Assembly (NCBI RefSeq): GCF_000972845.2
Contig: NC_040016.1
Span: forward strand, 18,874,098 to 18,938,097
DNA from: Larimichthys crocea
Taxonomy: Eukaryota; Chordata; Actinopteri; Sciaenidae
Length of the DNA: 64,000 bases
Direction of reading: 5' to 3'
The first letter of the stretch is position 1, and each line of letters starts with the position of its first letter. The notes under the pieces were generated by a model that saw only the letters and a list, made by a program, of their open reading frames with translations, was not told the origin of the DNA and searched no databases. The position numbers were made by a program, and so were the translations under genes. Positions 14,153 through 26,173 of this stretch are shown one piece after another.

Positions 14153-15440
14153 TGTTTTTTTCCCCCTTTTAAATTACACAACGGTATCATAAACAACTTG
14201 TACTTTTCCTTAGTTGAGCAGTGTCCCCTTTCCAGATTGGGGTCGTCCCAAGGGCTGCATGATAAATCTCAGGGGCTGTTAGCTAAACAAGACTGGAAAT
14301 AGAAGAAACAAAATAAATATATTCTGCTACACTAACTGTTTTTTCTGGACTTTTCTCAAATCAAATATTCAATAGTTACCCCCTTTTCAGGCTTTTAAAC
14401 ATATTCAAATGAAACATCTTAAGTGGAGAACATCACTTTTTGGTTGAACTGCTTGACATTCATAGACACAATCATGCAACCTGTGAGAATAAGGTCCTTT
14501 AACCACATTGTTTTTATTATTAGTGACGAGTGCCCACGACATGAGTCAACTATTCCCATGGGAAACCCCGAAAAAAAACAACAACAATGAACTGCTCTGG
14601 CATATTTTCACAGAGAGACTTCATTTAAACTTTAAAATGTAGGTACTCTTGCCTTCTCTTCGGGGATTCACTACACTCATCGACAGCTTTTACAACTATC
14701 AAGGCTTAAAGTTGAGCAGGTTTTTACTCAAATTTCTGGGTTCATAATGGATGTGTATGGCGCGGAATGTTTGAGCTAGAGTGGATGACATCATCAGCTA
14801 GAGTGAGGAGCAGAAAGAAAAATCAGTGAAAAAATAAAACGTATTCGACTACCGTGGCCTCAAATGCCCCACTACAGACATGATTTATACATAGAAACGT
14901 AGGAAAATTTGTCTTCTCACTCACTTTCATCTGCTGAAGCTGTCAGCCTTATAGTTTTGGCGTAACACACAAAGATGCGCGAGCAACACCCATCCACAGC
15001 CTCATAGACTGCCATGTTAAAAAGGCAGGAACATTTCTGGAGGAAAGCAGAAGTAACGCTTCTTTGAATCGCTCTAAAGGTCACGTTTCTTCAGTTATCG
15101 ACACAAAATAACTATGTAGACGTTCAGGAAGGGCTCAGGATGCTCCCAGTGATTTCAGTTCAATGATTGGAAATACGGTTTGGCCAGAAATCCTTCCTGT
15201 TCGAGGGGTGGTCTCAGCATTTTCTCCCACTCTCTGTCAGCATTTCCAACTGACATTCTAACAGGTGCAGTAACTGCTCTGCTGATTAGGGCCGGCAGGC
15301 AGAAGCCCAGCGGCGGCCATTTTAGCAGATATTGGCACTTAATTTGAACTCGTCTGTCTAAAACAACAGAGACAGCAGAGCAAAGAACTTAAATTAAATA
15401 CATGCTAATGCTAACATGCTCTAAGAATTAAATACATGAT

Positions 15441-15496
15441 TTTTTATACTCAATGATTCAGTAGACTTCCTTAAGTTTGAAGTTTTTAGTTGAATG
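15441..15496. repeat. Dispersed repeat copy B
   Basis: Shorter copy of the 14066-14152 repeat, missing the 31-base middle. Neighbouring direct repeats (AATTAAATACATGCTAA and GCTAACATGCTAATG, 15387-15602) make this a composite repeat patch. Confidence 0.7.
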
Positions 15497-17701
15497 TTTC
15501 TGTGGTGTTTATGAGGCATTTGTAATAGCTTAAATGCTTAAATTATCATTAGCCACTAAGAATTAAATACATGCTAATTGCTAACATGCTAATGCTAACA
15601 TGTTAAGACCCCCGGCAACAGCCCACTCGTCACTCTCAAAATTTCTGCAGGAATTTTCTAGTTTGTTCTGCTTTTGATCGAATTGCATTTTTCCATAATA
15701 AAAGAAATGTCTTAAAACGTCTTTGTGTTAGCACAGATCGGTTCTGAGCTGAGCAGGAAAACCTGGCAGACGGGTATATGGAGCTAATACGGCAGCTGTT
15801 TGAGTGACCTATGTGTAAACGGTGGACAGGTGTGTGGAAAATGTTGCATAGCAGCTACACGGGAGGCAGGTGCACAACTCTTTCACATGAACAGCTGCCA
15901 GGTGAGGAGACACAGGGTGAGGATAAGGTGTTTGGAGTATATCATTCAGCTGGCCTCACTTGCTTGCTACAATAAAGGAGGGCTATAGTCAACATTACTT
16001 TCTAAAATGGCAGTATGTTCATAGACGCAAATATTGAACATATTGAACAATAATAAGACAATCATTTTAAAAAATCACATAATAAGAAGAAACTGCAAAA
16101 AAAAAAGAAAGAAAAAAGATGTTAGTGACGACTCCACACATTAAACGTAACCTATAATGAAAAGAAAAGGCAGCAAAAGCAAAAATTACTTCAAACGAAC
16201 AAAAAGCTGATTAGAGCCGTGACTGGTCATTATGTAAGTGATAACGTTAATGACTCTGTTCTGTTTAAATGCCCTTGTAAACCACACCATTCAGCCAGCA
16301 TTGAGTTGAATTCATGTTTTTCATTACACCTGTGCTTTTCCTGCTATGACACATCGCTAAATCAAAAACACTGGAGACTGTAACTGATTAAACACAATTA
16401 AAAATATTTTGCCTGGCGAATAATAAATCCTTCACCTTTGGGGACGCTGAGTTAGAATAACATGACCACATTTATTCATGTCAAGTGGGAGATCCACTTT
16501 AAACTAAATGAAATCAAAATGGCTAATATAAGAAGAACTTTTTTTTTTAAATGACTTTTTAGGGAAAAATAGAAACAGGCTTCAGAGAATAATCACTAAC
16601 AGTTTCACCCGCTGCACATCTGCCACAGGTGTTTTCAATACTGACTGATTCTCCTCAGATTGAAGCTGGATGGAGCTCTTGCCACAATTACACAAAGACT
16701 GCATGCACAAATGAGAAAGATAAAGGTGAGCTGCCCTTACAGGTGACACAAAACTAGCACAGGGAGTGAAGACGGCGTCAGTGTACGTGCTCACACAGTC
16801 CTGAGAAGAGGTCAAATATGTCAAAGAATGTAGGTAGATTTATTTATGGCCGTGACCCTGATGTGCACGGCCTTTAATTGCATAACTGGAGCAACCAGTT
16901 CATTACAAATTTAAATGCCAGTCGACCTCTTGATACTTGTGCTGGAAACTCTCAGTAAGAACGCTCTGGCACACTCTGTTGGATGAGAGGTGCAATGACA
17001 CACACTTCACACCGAATGATTAGTTACACAAACATAAAAGGAAGCAGCGGACTGGCTGTGTGACATTTAAGTGACATTTTGACTTGTATGCATTTGCATG
17101 AATGTATAAATGTATACACAGCTGGGTTTAGACAACACACACATTCAGCGTCTGTAGGTTCTTGTTATTTCTATGGTGATCTGTGAGAGATTTATGATTA
17201 AATAATTGGAGTTAAATCACGTCAGCCTTTGATGCCCAGTGATTATGGTGGAAACTCAGGTTGTCATGGTTACACAAACATCTTGATCCTTCACTCCAGA
17301 TGGTCAAGAGTGGAAAATTTATTTTTTTCCATGATTAGAAATGAAGCAATCTAAGTATTAAATCATAAAAAAAACATGTAAAATATAGAGAACCATTTGT
17401 GTCCCTCGAGCAAATAAACACCTAAAATAATAATGAGATCGCAACCGATAGACATTGTAGAGCAAGAATTAAATGAATACTGAGATAAATGAGGAGAGGA
17501 GTAAGTCAATTATGAAATGAATAAAAGCAGTATGATATAATATATAGATAAAAATGCAGCAACTCATCCCATCAGTGGTAAGAGGTGAAGATCTTCAGTC
17601 ATTAGATGAGTAATCTGGTTATTTGTTCATTTGAAAGATGAAACTGTAAAATGGACTTGTGATTTAGCGGTTATGATACAGCCATGATATCAGCGGTGAT
17701 G

Positions 17702-17742
17702 ATATTATTATTATTATTATTATTATCATTATTATTATTAAT
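17702..17742. repeat. (ATT)n microsatellite
   Basis: An ATT trinucleotide run with one interruption. Confidence 0.9.
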
Positions 17743-19686
17743 TATAGAAAAAGCAACAAGATGATGGTGGAAAAAGGCCTTCAAGTTCAAGAAAAATGTC
17801 AGAGACAAACAGAAGCTCGATTTTCTGTCAGGTCTCTACAAAGATATCTTGAAATATGTAAATCCAACTTTATGAAAGCCAAATATCATTTAATAAACAA
17901 CAGCAATATTCTCTTGTCAAGAAAACATTCACTACTGGCTCCACTAAGCTTGAATGAGAACACCAACAACAAAATACCTGATAGCTACTAAATGAAAGGA
18001 TAGAAACAGAATGACAGGCCTGAATGTGTCAGCACTGCCACCGTGAAGGTCCAGTCCTTAGACCGCATAAATTACACATTTGATCACAGATATTAAAATA
18101 AATAAATAAATAAACCATTTGTGTGTTTTCCAGTTGAACGTAATTAAAAACATGCTGCTTTGCTGAAGTGCTGACAAAATTACAGATTCAAACAAACCAG
18201 TGATACGAACAGGAAACATTAATAACCTCAATTTGGCTTTGTCTCATGTTAGTCCTTGTAATAAAAGCCCAATTAATTTTTTGCTTTCATTTTTTTGGAC
18301 TGTGGACTTTTAAGGCCCACTGAGCAAAAATCTGGTTTCCATACAAATTAATAAGAGATTGGTTATCGGTGTGGCATAATGAAAACAACTGGTTTCCTCT
18401 TACAAAGAGATACTAATAGTGTTTTCTTCAATTTCTTCAGATGTTCAAATGTCTCCTCGACACTAGATGGTGCAGTTGTATCATGAATGGAAGCCGGCAT
18501 GAGAGAATCTGGGTAGAGTGGCAGCTACACACTACACCAAAGAAAGAAATGTATAAATAAACTCATTTACTCTGAAGTATATATATATATATTTCTATAT
18601 TTGCCATGCCACTGTCAGTAGTACTTTATTTCTGGAACGACAGAAAACCCCAAAAGATGAATTTCTCTCTTTCTGTGCTGACTAAAATTAAAATCGAACA
18701 ACATCTGGATAATCCAAGTTGTGTGGTGTGTCTGGACAGATTTTTTTTTAAAGCTTTCACTGAGCACAAAAACCACATCATGACCCAGCACGTCATTTTA
18801 TAACACTGAACTTTCTCTTTTGCACGGTATAAATAAATTCTGCATTTAAATACTCCCGGTCGCTGTCATTATTATACTTTGCTGAGATGGATGAGCAAGG
18901 ATTGTCATCAAATTAGCGGTCACCTTGATCATCAGAGGGAACTGAATATCTTATAAGAAATATAAAGAGGTTCATAAAAGCTCTGCAGTCCGTCATGGTC
19001 ATCTCCTGATAATAGACCTAAAAGGCTAGGCTAATGTCCAGCTTTGCCTTGATTATGCATATTAATGACACCTCAAGAATTCATCACAAAAATCTTTTTT
19101 CTGTGGGTGAGGAGGGCAAACGGTAATAAATGGTTGAATTTATTCACTTTAATTTAATCCCTTTAATCAGGAGAGGGAACTGTCAGGAGACTGGTATGCC
19201 AGGCTGCTTGAATTCTTAAATAATTTTACTAAATCAATTTTATATGCAATATGATCACTTAACCACAAAAAAACAACAAAACCTTTAGGAACCAATAAGC
19301 CCAAGAGCTTGAAAACACTAGCCTGATAATTAAGGCATAAGAAAAACAATAGCTTTTTCATGCTTAGTCTGGGGGAAACAGAACTGCAGGTGCCATACAG
19401 TGTGCAACAGTGCAGGTTTTCAACAACTGGGCTGCCTACTGGCCCAGCATTATACTCTGAGGCAAGCTGCACTGGGCTTTTGTTGAAGTGCTCGAAATAA
19501 CACAAAGAAAACTTCAAACAGGCTTTTTATTGTGTTCTATTCTTCTGGGCAAGCTGATTACAGTTAAGGATAAAAGTTGTTCCTATACAGTAAACTAATG
19601 CGGAGAATCACAGAGCACTAATTAAGTCATGGGGGATCCGAGGCGGTCGGCATGGATGTGTTCCCCAGCACCCAGACCATGGGGGT

Positions 19687-19788
19687 TTAGTGGGAACTTT
19701 TCAGAGCCCAACAGCACTCAGCATCAAACGTGTTTATTGTCAGCTGAATGTCCGGTGGAGGCATGAACCGCTGGATCTGCAAAGCCAC
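19687..19788 (-). CDS. Candidate terminal coding exon (weak)
   Basis: On the minus strand a long pyrimidine tract (sense CTTCTGCTTTTTTCCC...CTCCCAG) ends at 19789-19790. It is followed by 33 open codons that include ALQIQRFMPPPDIQLTINTF and then TAA at 19689-19687. The acceptor is strong and the peptide looks protein-like. I recognise no family and see no linked upstream exon. Conserved non-coding sequence or chance are alternatives. Confidence 0.25.
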   Translation of the reverse strand: MALQIQRFMPPPDIQLTINTFDAECCWALKSSH

Positions 19789-21310
19789 CTGGGAGACAGA
19801 GAGAGGGAAAAAAGCAGAAGCCTGATAGGCTTGTCTATCCCCGCTTTTCTCTTCCCTCCATTCCACTGCCCCTAGCAGAGCTTAGAAAAGTTGCTCCCAA
19901 TGCCATCATTGTCTGAAGCAAACACAGCCGCTGTCTCAAATCAGCCAGTGTTTCGCTTTTCTTTTCTCTTTATTTTTTTTTATGTTGCCCTGTGTTCACA
20001 GAAGTGGTGTGAAGTATCTCAGCCAAGAGGTGAGCCATAAGTAGGTCTATACGAAAGAAAAAAAAAAAAACGTGTTAATATAATGAAACAGAAAATGAAA
20101 AATTCAGAAGTGTTGTATTTTAACCTCTAGTTTAACCTCAACATTTTGGGTAACCATGAAAAATAAAATCTGATTTAACTGGGTGTATTTTTATTTTTTT
20201 TCTCTTTATAGTTTTAATATCCAATGTACAATCAGACAAATCTCAAAGTCTTCCGGGTCATTGTCAGCTTGTTGCTTGTCTAACCGTCAAGCCACGACTG
20301 AAGCATCTTCACTATTGTTTGTTTTATGAATTTGACACTGAGGAGACTGAACTTTGTGTGTATGTGTGTGTGCGATTTAAGGATGCTTAGTATTTGAGTG
20401 TGTGTATTAAACGTGTGTGATTTTCTGATGATGACTTTGTCACGTGTATATCTTAAACAGAACAGAATATGCACCAGTTGGTGCAATGTCCTTGTCACAC
20501 ATGACGGCAGTGACTGGCCACACACACACACTCGTGTCCTTGTGTGAGCGCCAGCCTTTATAATTTCTTGTACTTTCTCCATCACTCTTTAGTATTTCTT
20601 CTATTGTTCTATAAGTATTCCTTAGATTTGTTCGCCTTCCTGCTGCATGTTTTTATATTTTCACCTGATCTGAACCTCTGCGATGGCCTCACCTGTCAGC
20701 CTGTCCAACAACGATGTCCAGGATCGAAAAAGGGGAAAGTTGCTTCCACGTACGCCGTCGCTTGTTTCTCTATTCGAGCATGTTTATCTGATTCGAATCC
20801 CCCAGTCTTTGTTATATTAATGAGAGCACGGCTACAGATGCAGCCTTGTTGCATCCTAAAGCAGATTATGTATGAATGAGCAGCTTCTGGAGCGAGTCAT
20901 CTGGGAGATTATTAAGAACAGTTTAAACAAAATGTTGCTGTGATGTTTTTATTTGATTAGATTTTTTATTTGTCTTGTGTATGTTTGTGTATTGATATAG
21001 TTATGCATCATTTATACTGCTCGGAAAACTAATAAAAATAAAGTTTGTAAAAAAAGTGTTTGATAAAGATTTTTTGATTAAATTTTAATACATTTACTTG
21101 TGCCCATTTGTTGTGGCGCTCACACACACACATGCACACACACACATTCTCAAACACACACACACACACTTTTCTTAACCCCCTTCTCTCATTATTGGGA
21201 GGGCCTGTCCTACTGCCTGTAGCCACCTGCAAATTACAATTTAGTACTCCAAGAGTTAAGACTGTGTTCTTTCAGGCCATTGTATGTGTGTGTTTGTGTG
21301 TTTGTGAGAG

Positions 21311-21341
<31 letters not shown>

Positions 21342-21463
21342 AGGGGTAGAGAGAGTCTGGTAGAAAACCTTTAATCCGGGTGCTGTCAGGCCCAAACCCG
21401 GCTTGACGTCCCATTGATGTGGAACAGAACAAAACACAGGGCCCCTTGCTAAGCTCCCACTGG

Positions 21464-21504
<41 letters not shown>

Positions 21505-21596
21505 GGCCCCTCTCTAAAGCCCCTAGCCTGGGCCCCTGCTCCCTAACTGGGAAGGGCATTCCTCAGCCTATGCACACGCGTGTGCATACGCAAACT

Positions 21597-21605
21597 CACA
21601 CACAC

Positions 21606-21651
<46 letters not shown>

Positions 21652-21653
21652 AC
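21597..21653. repeat. Compound (CA)n(CT)n(CA)n microsatellite
   Basis: Three adjacent dinucleotide blocks. Confidence 0.95.
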
Positions 21654-22822
21654 TGAACTAAAATGCAATCTTAACTCTTCAAGTGCTGCGTCGTAATTTG
21701 CAAGCGGTAAGAGCGTGAAGGTCTGTCTCCCTCTGCTATAGGACATGTGTCACTGTCTGTGTGTGTGTGAGGAAGGTGGAAGTGATTTTATCAGCCGGCA
21801 ATCAATTTAATTGCAGTGTACACCACACACACACACACATGCACACACACGCTGACATATTATAAGTTTGCGAGATGCTTGGATACAGTTAACAGAATCC
21901 AGATGCTCCAGTGTGTGTTGGTGTGTATCCGTGGTGACAACAAACAGTTATTATTGTCCTGCTGTTTGGACAGCTCCCAGGCCGCAGCATCTCTGTTTAC
22001 TATTAGCTTAAAGGAAGAGAAAACAGAAAGAAGGAGACAGAAACCAGAGACAGAGAGAAATTGAGCAGCAGATGCTCGCCGAGCGGATACAAAAAGCGAC
22101 TTATATTAGAATAAACATGTATTTTAGCTAATGGTCTGGAACTGTCTGGGATAGAGTTGGATATTTTGTGCTGTTGTTCTTTTGGCGGCCACCAGATGGG
22201 GTTGTGGGCAGCAGTTAGTCCTGCTCCAACTTTGACCCCACGTTGGCCTTAAGGCTGAAGCGTTAAGGTTCATAGTTCGGTTTAGTTCACACACACACAC
22301 ACACTGGAACTAAGGTGGTCCTGGGTGGTTTGGTCTTAGGTTTGAGGTGGCTGCCACAGGTTATCACTCTGCACTGGGACCGCAGCCCAACACTTTAAAA
22401 TAACTACAAGGACATACGGGAGCCACACACCTACCGAATGGAAACCATTCCCACCTGTGACCATACACACCCACTCACACCTTCATACTCGGGCTCGTTT
22501 TTCCTCTTTTCGCCTTCTCCGGGACTAAACTCACCCCTCTGGTTTCCTCTGTTAAATTACAGAGATCTTTATTCCCCGGTGCTGGAATTCTGCCGCTTCC
22601 GTTTTGGACTGTCAGAACTCCGAGTGAGCCGTTTTGTTTGGGCCCGGGCTGCGGTCCAGAGAGGCCTGAGCAGTCCCAACCAAAATGTTTTTATTGACGG
22701 GCGAAAGCAGCTGGGCCGACAGCAGCCGATTGGCTGTAATTGGTCGGCAAGTCAGCGGTGTGTTTGAAATACCCTATGTAAAGTGGCAGCCTTTTAAAAA
22801 AGCACGCACACACTCGCTCACA

Positions 22823-22823
22823 A

Positions 22824-22864
<41 letters not shown>
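22823..22864. repeat. Compound (CA)n(TA)n microsatellite
   Basis: A CA run passing directly into a TA run. Confidence 0.95.
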
Positions 22865-23025
22865 CGCCCACCCCTGTTTCTCTCCCCCCTCCAGTTGCTT
22901 TAAGAGAAGCCAGATGTGCCACGGGGAAGCAATCACCCCTCTATTTGTCTTGGTGCTGATCAGGTTAGTGAAGTGTTCTCAGGCCTGGCCAGGAGTCTAC
23001 ACACTGCTGCCTGTTGTCCCTGCAG

Positions 23026-23098
23026 CTCAACTGCACTGCACGACTCCAGCCAACTGGCCCGCTCCAGACTGCTCCAGGACTGTCTAAACAGCAGCATA
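23026..23098 (+). other. Exon-like segment, unknown transcript
   Basis: It is bounded by TGTCCCTGCAG| and |GTAAGC, both strong sites, and is 73 bp long. One frame reads ALHDSSQLARSRLLQDCLNS with no stop. I recognise no family, and an lncRNA exon is equally possible. Confidence 0.25.
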
Positions 23099-24549
23099 GT
23101 AAGCAGGGAGAAATGCTCACATCGCCAGGGAGGGAGAAAAAGGCGCAATAAAGAGGAGACAAAGAAGTCATGATTCTCGTCTGGTACCGTCTCACTGTGG
23201 AACCCGAACGCCGCCAGCTTTCTCCTTTGCTGCGGTGCGAAAAAACCCAAGTAGCTGACTGAGCTAATGTGTAAATATGAAGGGGGTCAGCAAGGAAGCT
23301 GGTAGCTAACATCTTTCATCTGTTGATATGGACACCACCATTTAGGGCTGGGTCAATGAATGGGAGGTGTGGAGGCAGCACTGGTGTGTGTGTGTGTGTG
23401 TGTGTGCAGAACATTCCAGCCATTGAACACACAGATGGTTTGGTTTAGAGCGATGAAATGAGCACCAGACGCCGAGCAGTGACAGTGAACGAACGCCTCA
23501 ATGATGCATGTACACACACACACACACACACACATATACGCGTAGCCCTGACTGCACGGGTTAATGGAGTGACGGAATCCAGAAGGAATCCACTCAAGGA
23601 CTCGGGGAGTGAACTGTTAGGTAGCCTCTAAACTGCCCCGCAGAAACTCCAAGAGCTCTGCTCGCTTCTTGTTTTTTTCCACACTCTTAACAGCATTTAT
23701 AACTTCTTAACAAGGGCCGCGACTTATGCGAGGATGAGAGAAACCGTGTGCCGGAGAAATCAAAGAGCGAGGAAGACAAAAAGACGGTAATGAGGAAGAC
23801 GTGGAAGCTCCTCCCGTACATGCCCATTTCCTGATTGGCTGGCCCTCCCATGAACCCTGACCCTTGACTTTGTCTGGGGCTTGTGACCTTGAGTGAAGTA
23901 CAGGCGAAGCGTTGCGTCTCCTCCCAGACTCTCGTCTGTGCTCTCCCTCTCTCTCTCTCTCTTTCTGGCTTTTCCTCTCTTCTGCCCATTCGTCTCCAGC
24001 AAGAGAGAGAGAGAGAGAGAGAGCGGGTCGGTTGGGGAGGAGATAGAGAACAGAAATGTCAGCGAGACATTAAACAGAGTGCGTCTGTGTGTGCTCTCAT
24101 AGTCCAACCTGTCTGATTTCCCTCTCCTCCATCCCTAACCCCCTGTCCCTCCTCCTCACATCTCCTCTCTCTCTCTATATATATATATATACGCTTCTCC
24201 GCAGAGCAATAAATTCATCCTCTCTTCTCTAAATCTCCAAAATCTCTTTGTCTTTTTTCCCCTCCATCAACGCCCTTATCACTTTTTTTTTCTACAAATC
24301 CTCTCTGCCCACCTTTGCACCGGTGTGGTTTATTACACCCCCGTATCGAGGCCAGTGCCACCAGTGATTCGAATCAAACAGTTGTGTTTCAGTGTTGTTG
24401 TGGCTCAAAAAGGGGAAATACCAGCCATAGTAGACGTTTCGTACTATTTATGTAACCCTGAACGGATGAATGAGTCAGCATGAAACTGCAGATCAACAAA
24501 CCAGGACGTATTTGTCATAACGATGTATAATTAACAGACGCTTTGTTTC

Positions 24550-24730
24550 AGGAATGAGTTTGAAGGAATGATTCAAAGATTATTCTCTTCTCGTGTCACA
24601 CGAGGAGATACTGAACACTGTGTCTGTGCAGTATGTATGTTAGCTTAGCTCAAGACAAAGACTGAAACAGCTTTGGCTCCATCCAACGGTGACACAGTCT
24701 GCTTTCATGAAAATATATATAAATATATAT
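24550..24730. repeat. Degenerate fish interspersed repeat
   Basis: TATGTTAGCTTAGCTCA.GACAAAGACTG.AAACAG and the following GGCTCCATCCAACGGTGACA resemble a very common fish repeat core. The copy is old and its ends cannot be placed. Confidence 0.45.
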
Positions 24731-25084
24731 ATATATATCTGCTCATATAGAAACAAAATCGTGGTTCCATGGGAAGATCTCCATGACAGTGGGGGGCTGA
24801 CGAAGTTAGCGTCTTAACCTGGAGAAGATCTGGATTATTTTAATCCCGGAAAATGAACTTTTTTTTTTTTTTTTTGGCTTCATTCATCTGTAATAATGCT
24901 AAACTGAGATAACTGGTCATACTGTCATTACTGTAAACCCACTGATTTCCCCAAACTGATGAACGGCTCCTTTAATATTTGTAAACTTTTAGATGAATAA
25001 ATAAATAGAAAAAAAAGATTGTTTTTATTTTACTTTATATTTTTTTGTGACACATTCAGTGGCAACAAAAAAAAAACGAGGTCT

Positions 25085-25741
25085 ATTTTCCTCTCCTCCC
25101 CTCCCGTCTCCTCTCGTCTCCTCCCCTCTCCTCTCCTCTCTTCTTTCCTTTCCTCTCCTCCCCTCCCCTCTCCTCTCTTCTTTCCTCTCTCCTGCCCTCT
25201 ACTCTCCTCTCTTCTTTCCTTTCCTCTCCTCTCCTCTCTTCTTTCCTCTACTCTCTCTTCCTCCCTTCTCCTCCTCCCTCCCCCTCCCCTTTCCTCTATC
25301 CTTTCCTCTCCTCTCCTCTCCTCTCTTCTTTCCTCTCCTCTCTCCTCTCCTCTCCTCCCTTCCTCTCTCCTCTCCTCTCTTCTCCTCCCCTCTCCTCTCT
25401 TCTTTCCTTTCCTCCTCTCTCCTCTCCTCCCCTCTCTCCTCCCCTCTCCTCTCCTCCCCTCCTCTCTCCTCTCCTCCCCTCTCCTCTCTTCCTCTCTCCT
25501 CTCCTTTCCTCTCCTCTCATCTCCTCTCCTCTCCCCTCCTCTCTTCTTTCATTTTCTCTCCTCTCCTCTCTTCCTTCTCTCTCCTCTCCTCCCCTCCCCT
25601 CCCCCCCCCTCTCCTCTCCTCTCTTCCTCTCTCCTCTCCCCTCCTCCTCTCCTCCCCTCTCCTCCCCTCTCCTCTCCTCCCCTCTCCTCTCCTCTCTTCC
25701 TCTCTCTTCCTCTCTCCTCCTCTCCTCCCCTCTCCTCTCAC
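25085..25741. repeat. Polypyrimidine tract, about 657 bp of CCTCT-type repeats
   Basis: Almost uninterrupted C and T, made of CTCCT, CTTCTTTCC and CCCTC units. Long frames across it are low-complexity artefacts. Purine-pyrimidine mirror symmetry favours triplex (H-DNA) formation. Confidence 0.97.
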
Positions 25742-26139
25742 ACCTGTGGACACACATGCCCACATGCGTTGTGCTGGCGGACGCACACAGAAGTCTCTCT
25801 GTGCTGTCCCGGCACAGAACATGGCAGCAGAGCACAGCCGAGTGGTGTTTATTTTATTGGATGTTTATTTCGCTCTGTAAAACATGCCACTCAGGGACCT
25901 TGTGGAGCGATGTACTCAAACCCCTTTTTCTCTCACTCCTCCCTCCCTCCCTCTCTCCCTCCCTCCCTCCCTCCTAGTGTAAACAGTGTGTATATTGGGA
26001 GTGTTTCCTTCACTTGTCTGTGTAGAAATGTAATCCATCCAGTCAGACATTGTAAACAACATCTCTACATGTTTATAAATACTGCCCGACCACTCTAATG
26101 AATTTATGGTAATGCCTTGTTCTACTGCTTCTGCTGTGT

Positions 26140-26173
<34 letters not shown>

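Larger units (their letters stand above)
11946..20500. other. AT-rich intergenic region without a clear gene
   Basis: No ORF resembles a known protein. Long CA/GT arrays are absent, in contrast to both sides. The region holds a 23-bp tandem repeat, an ATT array, dispersed local repeats near 14.1 and 15.4 kb, and two weak candidate exons on the minus strand (13185-13229 and 19687-19788). About 14.1-15.7 kb may be an unclassified old transposon. Confidence 0.6.
20501..25084. other. Microsatellite-dense gene-free stretch
   Basis: It contains GT/CA arrays at 21312-21333, 21466-21502, 21597-21653, 22823-22864, about 23382-23407 and 23513-23535, plus CT/GA and TA runs near 24 kb. A CpG-richer patch at 22560-22760 has two ATTGG boxes, followed by an exon-like segment at 23026-23098. 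No ORF is convincing. Confidence 0.6.

Noticed and set aside
20544..20879. Plus-strand frame with a Cys-rich C-terminal half
   Set aside because: No recognised domain; no initiation or splice evidence.
25019..26098. Open frame of 359 codons
   Set aside because: It is a translation of the polypyrimidine tract (Ser/Leu/Pro only) and its flanks; both strands are open for the same reason.
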